From Lewinellaceae bacterium (GTDB lineage Bacteria > Bacteroidota > Bacteroidia > Chitinophagales > Saprospiraceae): a stretch of 64,000 nucleotides of DNA. The notes under the pieces were generated by a model. That model made no database searches, had not been told where the DNA came from, and saw only the letters and a list, made by a program, of their open reading frames with translations. This document shows, piece by piece, positions 52,301 through 61,350 of the stretch. The number at the start of each line of letters is the position of its first letter. Positions within the stretch are counted from its first letter, which is position 1. The translations under genes and the position numbers were made by a program. The DNA lies in the NCBI GenBank assembly GCA_020636095.1, contig JACJYN010000008.1, positions 124,001-188,000 of the forward strand, read 5' to 3'.

Positions 52301-52476
52301 CCCAGCAGGGCACCCGCATGCTGGCGGAGTTAATCCGAATCTTCAATTCGAAAAACCATCAAAAGATCACCCAGCGATATGAAGACGAAATCTACACCGA
52401 CGCGACGGGCAAAGGTTTCGGTACCCGGGTGATTATCACTATTCCAAAAAAGTATCAATATGCCATTTCCGATTAG
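49387..52476 (+). CDS. LytS-type sensor histidine kinase with beta-propeller sensor
   Basis: A 1029-residue hybrid-type sensor. A signal peptide/first helix (WRTFSFYLCAVYGAGLHA) is followed by a large periplasmic two-part propeller with the usual start TGQGLPFNETAAVYADESGTLWVSTNSDGIYRFDG. A Y_Y_Y domain lies at about 700-768, one membrane helix (YIGLLLLLAALAYWWY) at about 779-795, and then the His_kinase domain (NQLNPHFINNSLNWLQ, His about 824) and HATPase (QIHVENAIEHGVNNK, GVGRKEA). It should sense an extracellular or periplasmic signal and phosphorylate the LytTR regulator, whose start overlaps by 17 bp. Confidence 0.93.
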   Translation: MYHWRHGLAWRTFSFYLCAVYGAGLHAQYAGTYLYTTGQGLPFNETAAVYADESGTLWVSTNSDGIYRFDGVDFTRIPVPAKSAGRITPDGQGGVWFSDANTGAYHHYSRDGEARSFPTARGLPSDSLFYSAHAPDGNRLLHLRNKEFWVYNENSIYRYNPARSGFERLDSLPLPAAPGTYYLQPDPWNDNHLLFHRDRNGDVGYYLRKGAGWALLPLPEKPAPGVGVHCQKFLKDNVGAFIQGAGAFRFDGQSWRPLPGHLNEQLKKNVEMEKYTPLPDGGFLLLLRDQDIHYLYRLRPDLSLAQAVVFRFREAVLGACPDEAGTYWIASHSGLLRVFPAFTNLFSEDNPVMLPAIHTVVEDKAGNIWFGSYARSVGYYDGESVHPEPEYLSAYTGILPGSYCGKDGNLLFLPSTRPGFMGLIAVNPEEKKVNMALPLTYGYILRENNNGQLIFGTTRKGLFIQRDAGCGYVDSCWIKIGPEKGFGIQNITGVVQDQHGQYWMGHYTYGLAVYLPEQDTVLNWLTKTGQTKYGGWSFEADQRGNLWMGTSDGLFFLEPPRQPKPDFDIDSHLISVVRGVTNERAVHSVKLFRDSLLVLLTHEGMGILNIPSWYRNPSAPILHYFTPKEGYSGGFGEQNAILIDSKKRIWWANDKGVTCFDPNLYVKDKTWPTVRITRLSSYGDELLADSNRAKKLQAKHTNIRIGFSAASSPLLYDNIVYRYQLNDDTLIQTAEKEAAFQNLAPGSYSFKVFALKHGMISEPAVIDFRIPQVWYKDGRAYIGLLLLLAALAYWWYRNRLRQDLYRRRLMSARVQAIVNQLNPHFINNSLNWLQIRADDQHDSEAVSVIGRLAENIRIIFQNSRHKRSFHSLEEELKIVWNYCYIQKIRFEDKLNYYLPEPDQADRLGEAIDVPLMILQIHVENAIEHGVNNKRGGGYVRVSAETEGEHVILKVEDDGVGRKEAMRIGSVGTQQGTRMLAELIRIFNSKNHQKITQRYEDEIYTDATGKGFGTRVIITIPKKYQYAISD

Positions 52477-53188
52477 TTGCGTTATCATCGAGGACGAGCC
52501 GGCCTGGCGCCGTAAGCTGCATGAACAACTATCCCAATTTTCCGAGCTGAAGGTTGTCGGCGAGGCCGAGTCGCTCGACGAAGCTTTCACATTGATCGAA
52601 ACCCACCACCCACAGGCCGCCTTTATGGACATCAAGCTGGTGGGCGGGACTGCCTTTCAACTGATGGACCGCCTGGAAAACCGGAAGATTCCCATCCCAA
52701 CAACCGTGATGATCACCGGCTTCCCGGAGTACGCACTGGAAGTACTCAATAAATACCGCAAGCATGTAGTCAAGTTCCTGCCCAAGCCTATGCTGGAAAA
52801 CTGGCGCGAAAAACTGAGGGACGCCATCGACACCGTGACTGTGGACCTGATGCAAAAGGAAGCCAAAGACTACTTTGTAATTCGGACGCCAGAGTCTATA
52901 GTAAAAGTCCCTTTTGCAGAAACGGCGTGGCTGGAAGTAGCTCCGAAAGGAAAAATTTACCTGGTCTCGGACAAAGATGAGTTCCTGGTCAACCAAACAC
53001 TGGCCAGCTTTCTGGAAGCCCACCCCCACGCACCCGTGCAACAGATCAGCCGGAATTTTGCCATCAATACCTGTCGCATCCAAAGAGTCCTGACCGTTAC
53101 CAGGGAGGTGGCTATTGAATACCGGGGCGAAGAAAAAATTATAGGCATCGGCGATAGTTTCTATTCTGCATTGATGAATAGTTTTTGA
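52460..53188 (+). CDS. LytTR-family response regulator
   Basis: 242 residues: receiver domain with acidic pair Glu11-Asp12, phosphoacceptor Asp57 (FMDIKLVGGTAF) and Lys near VVKFLPKPM, then a LytTR DNA-binding domain (residues about 140-240: VIRTPESIVKVPFAETAWLEVAPKGKIYLV, then QISRNFAINTCRIQRV). It is the output partner of the upstream kinase, with which it overlaps. Confidence 0.95.
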   Translation: MPFPISCVIIEDEPAWRRKLHEQLSQFSELKVVGEAESLDEAFTLIETHHPQAAFMDIKLVGGTAFQLMDRLENRKIPIPTTVMITGFPEYALEVLNKYRKHVVKFLPKPMLENWREKLRDAIDTVTVDLMQKEAKDYFVIRTPESIVKVPFAETAWLEVAPKGKIYLVSDKDEFLVNQTLASFLEAHPHAPVQQISRNFAINTCRIQRVLTVTREVAIEYRGEEKIIGIGDSFYSALMNSF

Positions 53189-53299
53189 GAGGAATTCGAT
53201 TCCATTTAGGTGAAATTATAAATGGCCGGAAACCCTTACAAAAACAATCCCAAATTCCCCAAAAACCTCGTAGCTTCCCCCCTAAAAAACCACCACCTC

Positions 53300-53575
53300 A
53301 TGTCAAAATTCACCTCCTTCCTCGGTGAGGAAGCGCTCAACCTGGCCGCCGGTTACCTGGCCGGCCTGACGGCCTCCTCCCTGGTCTCCCAATTTTTTGT
53401 CAAGAAAGGCCTGGCCAACCTGTGGGGATTGGCCAGCAAGCGGCAGGCGCTGGCCAAAGACGATTACGAATGGCTGATGATCATCACCTCCTACCTGATC
53501 GGCCTGGCGGTCATGATTTCGGTCAACTACGGGATGCGGAAACTGCGCAGCCAGCAGATCGAAGAGGTGGAGTGA
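53300..53575 (+). CDS. Small membrane protein, unknown
   Basis: 91 residues from ATG at 53300 (MSKFTSFLGEEALNLAAGYLAGLTASSLVSQFFVKKGL). The upstream extension to 53222 is polar, Asn/Lys/Pro-rich, and looks untranslated. Two hydrophobic helices: AAGYLAGLTASSLVSQFF and LMIITSYLIGLAVMISV, ending in a charged tail. Downstream of the LytTR gene by 112 bp; function unknown. Confidence 0.55.
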   Translation: MSKFTSFLGEEALNLAAGYLAGLTASSLVSQFFVKKGLANLWGLASKRQALAKDDYEWLMIITSYLIGLAVMISVNYGMRKLRSQQIEEVE

Positions 53576-53623
53576 GGAGAGGCTCCTTACAGGGATGGGT
53601 ACCTATCCGCATTTCGCTGTTCG

Positions 53624-54754
53624 CTACTCGCGGTACTTTGCCTTAAAGTAGGGCTTGAACTTTTTGATTCCCTCAAAAAAGAAAAACACTTCCCCCTGGA
53701 TACCGTGCCGGCGGTTGCAGGCGATAAAGCCGTCCAGCAATTCCTCCGTGGGGTTATAATCATTGACCTGGAGTAGTACGCCCGGATAAAACCGGGCTTT
53801 GTTCGCAGGATGCAGCTGCTGCCCGAGGATTTTGTCCATCTCCCGCTCGTAGGCGTCTAGTTCATAACGGTACACTTGCGGGATGATGAGGTCCACCAGG
53901 CCCCTATTCAGCCACTCCGGCCAGTTTTGCAGGTAATTTTCCTCGCTCCAGGGGTAAATACTAGGGGCCATAGAGATAACCACTCCGGGCTTTTCCTCCC
54001 GCACCGCCTGAACCAGGCCGGCGAGAAAAAGGCTGAGCTTGCCGGAGCGCCATTTCACCCACTCGTAGTCTTTGTAATGAGCAGGCGGCTGTCGGCCGCT
54101 GTGCTCAGATTGAAACAGCTTTACGGTAAAGTCGTCGTATCCACCGTTGGAGGGAAGGGCAGGCAGGCGGTCGTCGCCCTGAATGCCATCGATATCATAG
54201 TTTCGGACGACTTCCAGGACCAGCTCTTTAATAAAATCCTGTACCTCCGGATGAAAAGGGTTCATCCACTGAAAACCATTTTTTTCCGTGATTCGGCCCT
54301 CCTGGTCACGCGACGCCCAATGGGGCCGCTTTTGCAGGATTACCCCGCCGGTAGTGTCGTTCATGGTGGCGGCGAAGCCGAATTCAAACCAGGCAAACAC
54401 ATTGATGCCCTTCGCGTGGGCGGCATCAATGAGCTCCCGCAGCGGGTCCCTGCCTGCAAAGTCCGGATGGATGCCTTGTCCGGTGATGGATGCCAGCAAC
54501 GCACTCGGGTAGGTAGTGTAGGTATCGTTCCAGGTAACCACAAAAATAGTGTTGAACCCCAGCTCGCTGCACAGATCGACGGCTTCTTGTATGTGCTCAC
54601 GGGAGTACAAAGCATCGCTCGCTACATTGGTCAGCCATACGCCGCGGACGGCGGGGGTAGTGTTGGGCAAAGGTGCTTCCTGAGCGAAGGCCACTGTTCC
54701 TGGGCCGGCAAACAGAGCGCCGGCGAGGAGCAACCAAACGGAAAATCGGATCAT
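53624..54754 (-). CDS. Family-10-like glycoside hydrolase (GHL10)
   Basis: 376 residues with a signal peptide (FSVWLLLAGALFAGPGTVAFAQE) and a GHL10/DUF187 TIM barrel: PAVRGVWLTNVASDALYS, GFNTIFVVTWNDTYTTYPS, DPLRELIDAAHAKGINVFAWFEFGF, NYDIDGIQGDDR and LVDLIIPQVYRYE. Enzymes of this family act on cell-wall or extracellular sugars with acidic residues in the barrel; here the WFEFGF and GIQGDDR segments hold candidates. Exported. Last gene of the carbohydrate cluster running leftwards from 61.1 kb. Confidence 0.88.
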   Translation of the reverse strand: MIRFSVWLLLAGALFAGPGTVAFAQEAPLPNTTPAVRGVWLTNVASDALYSREHIQEAVDLCSELGFNTIFVVTWNDTYTTYPSALLASITGQGIHPDFAGRDPLRELIDAAHAKGINVFAWFEFGFAATMNDTTGGVILQKRPHWASRDQEGRITEKNGFQWMNPFHPEVQDFIKELVLEVVRNYDIDGIQGDDRLPALPSNGGYDDFTVKLFQSEHSGRQPPAHYKDYEWVKWRSGKLSLFLAGLVQAVREEKPGVVISMAPSIYPWSEENYLQNWPEWLNRGLVDLIIPQVYRYELDAYEREMDKILGQQLHPANKARFYPGVLLQVNDYNPTEELLDGFIACNRRHGIQGEVFFFFEGIKKFKPYFKAKYRE

Positions 54755-54860
54755 ATAATGTTATCTTTGATTCAATTTGGAGAAATTACTGTTCTCTTCA
54801 ACGGAAAAATTTCCTTTCCGAAGCAGGATTTTTGACCGGCCACTCTCCAGCCCGATACAT

Positions 54861-56036
54861 TTATGACTTTTCAGCAGTCCCGGCCTGGTTGTCCAGCGCC
54901 TGCCACACCTGGTACAGGGACCGCAGGGTGTGAAAGCAGCCTTTCCATTTTCCTCCTTTCAGGGGCAGCAGCACTTCGCCGCGACGGTTCAGGTAGCCGA
55001 ACCACTCCAGATATTCGGGGTCCCGAAAATGACGCCAGCAATAGTCATGAACTCGTTCAAACCAGGCTTTGGCCTGTTCATTGCCGGTATAGGCATAGGC
55101 TTTGGCCATACAAACGAGCGTTTCCATGTGCACCCACCAGAGTTTCTGATCCCATTCGAGTTGCTGGGGTGGCTTCTGCTCGATGTCCATAAAATAGAAG
55201 ATGCCCCCGCAGTCCGCGTCCCAGCCGTACTCGACGGTGTGCAGGGCGATGTCAATAGCTTTTTCCATCAGCTGGGGCTCGTTGAGCCGAACGGCGAGGT
55301 CCATAATGAACCACATGGCCTCGATGGCGTGGCCGGGATTGAGGAGGCGGCCTTCAAAGCAACTGATAAAACGGCCGTCGGCGCCTACATTTTCGCGAAT
55401 AAGGCCGTGTTCTTCATCATAAAAAACGTCCATCACTTCATGGACTACTTCCCGGATCAGCGGCGCTACCTGGCCGGGAGGCAGCAGGTGCTCCATTTCC
55501 ATAGACAGGTTGCAAAGAATCATCGGGAGGGCAAAATTCTTCAGGTTGCGCGTTCCGGGAAACGTTTTCTCGTACGGGCCTTTGGGGTTTTCCCGGCGGG
55601 CCAGGATGTTTTGAAAGGTATCGATAGCCAGGGCGGCATACGCCTCTTGGGGGTCGGCCTTGTATAAGGCGCCAAAGGCCAGGGCGGCAAAGCAGTCGGA
55701 AAAGATATTGTAGGGCTGCACCAACGGCGCTCCTTTTTGGTTGGTGGAAAAGTACCAGTTGCCATCCGCGTCGCGGCCGTGTTGTTGCAGGAAACGGGCG
55801 CCATGGCGGGCCATTTCCAGCCAATTGTCCTTGGGTTCCACCTTATTGTAAAGCATGGAAAAGGAGAAGACTTCCCGTGCCTGCAACCAGATAAACTTAT
55901 CGGTGTCAAAGGGTTCTCCGTAACGGCCCAGACAGGTGAGGTAGCCTCCGTAGATTTCGTCTTTGGAGTGCCGCTCCCAGAAAGGGACGATGCTTTCGAG
56001 TAATTCCTTTTTGTACAGTTCGCTATATTGCTTCAT
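54861..56036 (-). CDS. AGE-family N-acylglucosamine 2-epimerase
   Basis: 391 residues of the alpha/alpha-toroid family: WLQAREVFSFSMLYN, NPGHAIEAMWFIMDLA (His-x-x-E centre), DADCGGIFYFMD, and LWWVHMETLVCMAKAYAYT. These enzymes interconvert sugars at C2 (GlcNAc/ManNAc, or mannose/glucose, cellobiose). The start ATG at 56036 overlaps the DUF4434 gene by 4 bp, a coupled pair. Cytoplasmic. The substrate may be an amino sugar or glycoside brought in by the symporter. Confidence 0.92.
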   Translation of the reverse strand: MKQYSELYKKELLESIVPFWERHSKDEIYGGYLTCLGRYGEPFDTDKFIWLQAREVFSFSMLYNKVEPKDNWLEMARHGARFLQQHGRDADGNWYFSTNQKGAPLVQPYNIFSDCFAALAFGALYKADPQEAYAALAIDTFQNILARRENPKGPYEKTFPGTRNLKNFALPMILCNLSMEMEHLLPPGQVAPLIREVVHEVMDVFYDEEHGLIRENVGADGRFISCFEGRLLNPGHAIEAMWFIMDLAVRLNEPQLMEKAIDIALHTVEYGWDADCGGIFYFMDIEQKPPQQLEWDQKLWWVHMETLVCMAKAYAYTGNEQAKAWFERVHDYCWRHFRDPEYLEWFGYLNRRGEVLLPLKGGKWKGCFHTLRSLYQVWQALDNQAGTAEKS

Positions 56037-56971
56037 AGTGGCAGCGTATCTAGATATTCACGATAACGGTTATACAAATGCCCTGCTTGTAAATAGGCGG
56101 ACTGCGGGCTCATGAAGTGAGAGAACTCGAAGGTGATGGCCTTGTCATAGCCGGCGGCCCGGGCGGCTTCAAGTTTGAGGCGCAGTTTCTCAAATTTGAT
56201 GGGCAAAAACTTGATGGGCATGTCCCGGTCGAAGCTCTCGGCATTGGTCCAGCATTGCAGCCCGTGTTGGCCGGCCAACTGCTTGTTCAGGGCAAAAAAT
56301 GCGGGCAGCTCGTGGTAATCAATGTGCCCATCCTGAAAAGCCACCGCATCTACCGCGCCGCGTATTCCATCAAAGATCTCATTCCATTCTTGCTCGTGTT
56401 CGCGCAGAGAAACCGCATTTTCTTTGGCAAGAGCAGGGTTGGCGGCCAAGACCGCTTTTTTGCCGTCCATCCAGGGTGAAATGAAAGTAGGCAGGCCATC
56501 GCTCAGGGCTTTGCAGTGCAGCCCCAGCGCCCGCATCGCTTCGATGGCGCCCTTTGTCTTTCGGCTGATCTCCATACTCAGGTACCAACCCTTAAAAGCA
56601 GGATGGTGGCCGTATCTCTCCCACACTTCCTCGGTGACGAAGCGGTTGGCGTCGATCTCGGTTTGCATATCGCCCGTATCCCAGTAATGGCCGCTGTCGT
56701 ACAGCCCGAAGTAGAAGTCCATACCGTGTTCCGCCGCCAGTTCGAGGAATAACTCCAGCAGGTCTAACGGAGGAATATAGCAACCATAAGTGCGCTGCAG
56801 ATAAGCCGAAGGGTAGGCCAGAAAACGGCGATAGCCGGCGCGGATGAGGATTACGGTATCGATCCCGATGGCCTTCATGTGGCCGAAGTCGCGGCGCCAC
56901 TCTTCCTTACCCCAATTCTGGTGTGGAATATCGTGGGAGATCTCATCGATGAATGTTCCGGTTATTTGCAT
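56033..56971 (-). CDS. DUF4434 TIM-barrel glycosidase-like protein
   Basis: 312 residues: QITGTFIDEISHDIPHQNWGKEEWRRDFGHMKAIGIDTVILIRAGY, then HGMDFYFGLYDSGHYW, KGWYLSMEISR, GAVDAVAFQDGHIDYHELP, QCWTNAESF and AITFEFSHFMSPQS. This is the DUF4434 family, which has a glycosidase-like barrel; the E in SMEIS and in FEFSHF are possible catalytic acids. No signal peptide, so cytoplasmic. Coupled with AGE epimerase, it probably acts on the same imported saccharide. Confidence 0.88.
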   Translation of the reverse strand: MQITGTFIDEISHDIPHQNWGKEEWRRDFGHMKAIGIDTVILIRAGYRRFLAYPSAYLQRTYGCYIPPLDLLELFLELAAEHGMDFYFGLYDSGHYWDTGDMQTEIDANRFVTEEVWERYGHHPAFKGWYLSMEISRKTKGAIEAMRALGLHCKALSDGLPTFISPWMDGKKAVLAANPALAKENAVSLREHEQEWNEIFDGIRGAVDAVAFQDGHIDYHELPAFFALNKQLAGQHGLQCWTNAESFDRDMPIKFLPIKFEKLRLKLEAARAAGYDKAITFEFSHFMSPQSAYLQAGHLYNRYREYLDTLPL

Positions 56972-57066
56972 GCCAGGGGGGGGTGTTGTTGGTTGTTGTT
57001 CGTTGTTTGTTCGTTAATGACTTTAAGGGTATAGTACAGGGATAGTTCAAATTCCTGTGCCTTCTG

Positions 57067-57120
57067 AGGCTACCATTCCAGGGTTGGACGAGTTCGCGGT
57101 TCGGTATTCGCTGTTCGCAA
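57067..57120. repeat. Dispersed repeat, copy 1
   Basis: A 54-bp stretch with CCATTCCAGGGTTGGACGAG and GGTTCGGTATTCGCTGTTCG is found in inverted orientation at 62631-62681. The remainder of 56972-57365 is noncoding, with related GCGAATTCCGAACA words and two copies of GATAGTTCAA; no gene is seen there. Confidence 0.7.
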
Positions 57121-57365
57121 ACGCGGCAGGCTGCCTGGGCTTACCTGCTTCTAACCGTGTCCAACCTTAGACGGGTAGCCTCTTCTGAATAATATCCCTT
57201 GATTTTCAGAAACTTGCGAACAGCGAATTGCGAATTGCGGGATAGTTCAATTTTTTGTGTCTTTAAAAAAACGCCTCTTGATTTTCAGTGATTTGCGAAT
57301 TCCGAACACCGAATTCCGAACAGTTCCGGGTATAGTGCAACCATCAACAGTCAACAAATAACACG

Positions 57366-59222
57366 TTAACTGCTGGCTGTTTGTTCCCATTCCTTATCAG
57401 CTTCGCCCAGCCGGTCCCACCAGTACTTTTTCAACAACCAGGTAGTGGTAATGAGCACCACCGACCACACCATCAATTCATAACTTTCGCGCAGCATGAA
57501 GTAGATGGGGATGACCACCTGAGCAAACTGCCAGGCAATGCCCACCAGAATATTGAAGGCGTCTCGGCCCAGGTCCTGGTTCGGAACAAAAGAAGGGTTC
57601 TCCGCCATTACTTCCCGCCGGATCGGCCCCCAGAAGCCCCAGGGGCGGGTCTTGCGGTAGAATTCCTTTACGGCCTCCCGGTTCTTAAGAGGGACGGTGT
57701 AGGTGCCGATGATACACCCCAGGAGAGAAAAGGCAAAGATGATGGGGAAGATGTAGATATCCACATACTCCGGAAAAAAGAAAAGCTTGGTAGTGGAGGC
57801 AATCAACCCAAAGAGCATACCGTAAAAGTAACCGTGGCCGGTGAAACGCCACCAAATCCATTTGAGCAGGTTGGCCGCCACATAACCGCCGTAAAGGGCG
57901 GAGGTGAGCCACAGAGTCAGCTGGTTGAGCGAAGAGGCGTAAAAGCCAAAGATGACGCCTACTACCACCAGCAATATCGACGACCCGATACTCATACGGA
58001 TGAGAGTGGTATCGGAAGCATCGGGGCGGATGTATTTCTTGTAAATGTCGTTGACAATATAGGCCGGGGCCGAATTGATGAAGGCCGAAAAGGTGCCCAT
58101 AAAAGCAGACAAAAAGCCGGCTAACAGCAACCCTTTGAAACCGACGGGCACGAATTTGTTGATGGCCAGCGGCATGATCTTTTCGAAGTCCATCTGGTCG
58201 CCCTCCAGTCCCAGTTCAGGAGTGAGGTAGGCCAGGGCCAGCACCGTAAAGCTGGCGACCATCAGATAGCGGGGCATGTACATGACCCAGATGGTGGTAA
58301 AACTCAGCTTGGCCGCCTCCGATGGGGTGCGGGCGGAAAGCAGGCGCTGCATATCGTAGCTGGGCACCGGCCCGGCAATGGAGGCAAAGATGCCTTTGAA
58401 GATCATCATCATGAAAAGGATGCCGAAAAAGCCAAAGCCGTCTTGTTCTATTTTACCATTCACGGCTGGCAGGGCTGTTTTCGTCCAGTCCAGGCCGAGC
58501 TCCCAGCCGAAGAACAAGTCTTTCCAGCCTGCCGGTATAACGGCGTTGATCTGTTCCGGCGTGACCGTGGTGTAGGCGATATAACCAATGACAAAACAGG
58601 AAATGGTCATGATGAAAAACTGCAGCACCTCCGTGGCCACTACACTGTACATGCCGCCCTTGACCGTGTAAAGCGTGGTCAGAAAGCAGACCAGCAGAGC
58701 GTAGGATTGCTCGGAAGTGATGTACCAGCCGGCGATGTTCATGCTCAGGTCGAAGGGCAAAATAGCGGTGCAATACTTGCCAATGCCTTCAAAGAAGTAG
58801 GCAATAAACCCAATCACGCTGATCACCGCAAAGGTGACCACAATAATGTGCGAAAGCTTGGCGCCGCGCCCATCGCCAAAGCGAAAGGTGATCCACTCTG
58901 CCCCCGTCATTACATTGGAGCGGCGCAGCCAGATGGCGAGGTATACGAAGATGAACACCTGGTTCCAGAGGGGCCAGAGCCAGGGTATCCAGGCGCTCTT
59001 CAGCCCGTAAACGAACAGGATGCTGACCGTCCACATGGTACCCGAAATGTCGAACATGCCCGAGGCGTTGCTCAGGCCCAGGTAGTACCACTTGAGCTTA
59101 TTCCCTCCCAGGAAATAGGATTGCAGGTTCTTGGAGGCTTTTCTGGCAATGTAAAATCCCAGGAAAAGGATGCCGGCCACATAGGCCAGGATGATGGCGA
59201 TGTCCAAAAAACTTAATGACAT
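57366..59222 (-). CDS. Sodium:solute symporter (SSS family)
   Basis: A 618-residue inner-membrane transporter with about 14 helices. SSS landmarks: DIAIILAYVAGILFLGFYIARKASKNLQSYFLGGNKLKWYYLGLSNASGMFDISGTMW, GGMYSVVATEVLQFFIM, and FSAFINSAPAYIVNDIYKKYI. It imports a solute with Na+; by neighbourhood a sugar, glycoside or sugar acid. It follows the FAD oxidoreductase by 3 bp, so the two are one transcription unit. Confidence 0.92.
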   Translation of the reverse strand: MSLSFLDIAIILAYVAGILFLGFYIARKASKNLQSYFLGGNKLKWYYLGLSNASGMFDISGTMWTVSILFVYGLKSAWIPWLWPLWNQVFIFVYLAIWLRRSNVMTGAEWITFRFGDGRGAKLSHIIVVTFAVISVIGFIAYFFEGIGKYCTAILPFDLSMNIAGWYITSEQSYALLVCFLTTLYTVKGGMYSVVATEVLQFFIMTISCFVIGYIAYTTVTPEQINAVIPAGWKDLFFGWELGLDWTKTALPAVNGKIEQDGFGFFGILFMMMIFKGIFASIAGPVPSYDMQRLLSARTPSEAAKLSFTTIWVMYMPRYLMVASFTVLALAYLTPELGLEGDQMDFEKIMPLAINKFVPVGFKGLLLAGFLSAFMGTFSAFINSAPAYIVNDIYKKYIRPDASDTTLIRMSIGSSILLVVVGVIFGFYASSLNQLTLWLTSALYGGYVAANLLKWIWWRFTGHGYFYGMLFGLIASTTKLFFFPEYVDIYIFPIIFAFSLLGCIIGTYTVPLKNREAVKEFYRKTRPWGFWGPIRREVMAENPSFVPNQDLGRDAFNILVGIAWQFAQVVIPIYFMLRESYELMVWSVVLITTTWLLKKYWWDRLGEADKEWEQTASS

Positions 59223-59225
59223 GAG

Positions 59226-61103
59226 TTAGTGGTTGTGGGAAGCGCCGGCCGCCCGTTCTCCAGTCAATACTATAGGCGCCTCAAATGGCTTTGATAAATG
59301 ATCGATCAAAACGGCGGCCTGGGCTCGGCTCAGCGGCGCCGAGGCCACATAGGGAATATCCGGAAACAGAGCCGCCCAGGCTGTTTGTATCTCCTTTTCG
59401 GCCATGCCCTGCCCGGCGGCCTGCATCAGTTGGGCCAGTACGACAGGAGTTACCAACTCCTCCGGGCCGCTCCAGGCAGCCATTTCCGGGTAGAAATCGC
59501 GCAGGCCCGGCAGCAAATCAACCGTTCGGGCGATGCTGTCGGGATAGAACCAGGTCTGGTTGGCCCATTGGTACGGCACACCAACGCCGCGTAGGATGCC
59601 GGTGGCCCCGATGCGCTGAATGGCGGCAAAATGGGGGTGATCCGGCGCCACATCAATATAGGGCATCAGGTAAGCCCTGGCGTCGAGCAGGGTTTGCTGC
59701 ACAGCCCTTACCGATACCTCAGCGGGCGGCTTACCTTCTTGAATACACCAGGCAGCCAGCGCCCCGGCCGCCTGCCCGATGCCTAAAACGACAGGCTGCA
59801 GGCGGGTCGCACCGTTCACGATATTGCTGACGCTGATACTCTTTTCAGCTACGATCAGGCCCTCAGTTTGGGGCGGGATCATAGCGCCCAGCGGCACATT
59901 GTAGGAAGGGACCTTGATGTTGATGAAGTCGATGGCGGGCGCCTCCGGGTTCTTCTTATGGTGGTGGTCGATGGGGTAATCTCCGACTGCTATGCCGGTC
60001 CGGTAAAGCGGGTATTCCTGCTCAAAAGGCGCGCTCATATAGGGCGAAGTCAGGCGGACGATCCCCTTCAGGCGGCGTGCCTCCCGGTGATAAGGTATCA
60101 TCGGCAGGCCGTCGGGCGTAGGGTACTCCCCTTCTGCCAGCCCCAGGTTTTTAAAACCCGCTTCGGTTTGAATATAATACAGGAAACGCAGGCTGTGCAG
60201 CTTTGCTTCTCGCAACGCCTCGTCCCGCTCCTGGGGCGTTTTTTCTACAATATTGAGGTAGATATCGTTGCCGCAATTGGGCCAGTTGATCATGTATTTG
60301 TCATTGGGCAGGCGGCCATACAGCAACATTTTTTCGCAACTCATGCCCTCCTCCCCTTCCGCCAGGCCGGGAATACAGGCGCAGCGAAATACTTCCGGGT
60401 CGTAGCCCTCGGGGCGGGGAATGGTTTTGTCCTGCCCCTCGCCAAAGTCCTTCAGCGTGAGTACGTAAGTGAGATCCTGAACAATGTCATTATCGGCAGC
60501 CGGCGCCTCGGGTTCGGTTGCGCCGTCGTTCATGCCTACGTCATAAGGCGCCTTCAGGGCAGCCATCACATCGCCCAGTTCGGTGGCGTCGATCAGAATG
60601 GTGGCGTCAACCTCCTGCCTGCCGTTTTTGTTTTCGATCCCTACTTTCCACCCACCCTCTGCCCGCTCCACCGACTGCCAGCGGGTTTCAAAAAAGATTT
60701 CCAGGTTATCCAGGCGGGCCATTTCTTTCAGGATAGAATCGCCCACCGATGGCTCAAAGAGGCAATTGCTGACCCAGCCCGTTTCCACCGCCTGCGGCCC
60801 TCCGTAGTGATCGTAGAGCCGCTGCCGAAATTCACCCCACAAACCGGACGGCAGGCGGTGGTTGCCGTCGATGGCAGATACGCCGGCGGCGGTGAGCATA
60901 CCGCCCAGCCAGGGCCCTTCTTCTACGATGGCCACCTTTACCCCCTCACGGGCCGCCTGAATACCCGCCATGGTACCACTGGCGCCGCCGCCAATAACCA
61001 ATATGTCCACCTGAATAACTGGTTGAGGCTGGCAGGATTCCAAAAAAGCCAATACAGAGAGTAAGAAAAGAAATTGAGGCAGCCGCAATGATGATCTGTC
61101 CAT
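59226..61103 (-). CDS. FAD-dependent oxidoreductase, lipoprotein
   Basis: 625 residues of the FAD_oxidored family (PF12831). An N-terminal lipoprotein signal with lipobox LAFLESC (about residue 24) points to anchoring outside the cytoplasm. The Rossmann motif is DILVIGGGASGTMAGIQAAREG, followed by EEGPWLGGMLTAAGVSAIDG and TILIDATELGDVMA. Members are found in carbohydrate loci of Bacteroidota and oxidise sugars or sugar derivatives. First gene of the leftward cluster, divergent from the ROK repressor. Confidence 0.9.
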   Translation of the reverse strand: MDRSSLRLPQFLFLLSVLAFLESCQPQPVIQVDILVIGGGASGTMAGIQAAREGVKVAIVEEGPWLGGMLTAAGVSAIDGNHRLPSGLWGEFRQRLYDHYGGPQAVETGWVSNCLFEPSVGDSILKEMARLDNLEIFFETRWQSVERAEGGWKVGIENKNGRQEVDATILIDATELGDVMAALKAPYDVGMNDGATEPEAPAADNDIVQDLTYVLTLKDFGEGQDKTIPRPEGYDPEVFRCACIPGLAEGEEGMSCEKMLLYGRLPNDKYMINWPNCGNDIYLNIVEKTPQERDEALREAKLHSLRFLYYIQTEAGFKNLGLAEGEYPTPDGLPMIPYHREARRLKGIVRLTSPYMSAPFEQEYPLYRTGIAVGDYPIDHHHKKNPEAPAIDFINIKVPSYNVPLGAMIPPQTEGLIVAEKSISVSNIVNGATRLQPVVLGIGQAAGALAAWCIQEGKPPAEVSVRAVQQTLLDARAYLMPYIDVAPDHPHFAAIQRIGATGILRGVGVPYQWANQTWFYPDSIARTVDLLPGLRDFYPEMAAWSGPEELVTPVVLAQLMQAAGQGMAEKEIQTAWAALFPDIPYVASAPLSRAQAAVLIDHLSKPFEAPIVLTGERAAGASHNH

Positions 61104-61350
61104 TAATTATTGGTATTTTACCGAAGGTTATCAGCCATCAGGCTCCGGATTTTCCTCGGTTAAAACAAAAGGCCATGGTTCCTAAACGAGCATTTACTTA
61201 CATAATACTAAGGTAAAGAATTAATTGAATTAAATGCAGCGACTTATTAATTTTTTTTAAAAAGGTTATCTTCTCAACTTTTGATTTAAATATCATCTGT
61301 GAAGCTATCGGATTTTGTTATCTATTGTAAATTTAGTAGCTCACAATGGA
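61104..61350. promoter_or_regulatory. Divergent promoter region between oxidoreductase and ROK genes
   Basis: A 247-bp AT-rich gap between two divergent starts, the usual place for ROK operators. The run TTAATTGAATTAA (61218-61230) is a near palindrome and a candidate site. I cannot define either promoter with confidence. Confidence 0.4.

Noticed and set aside
59868..61064. 398-codon plus-strand ORF
   Set aside because: Antisense shadow of the FAD-dependent oxidoreductase.
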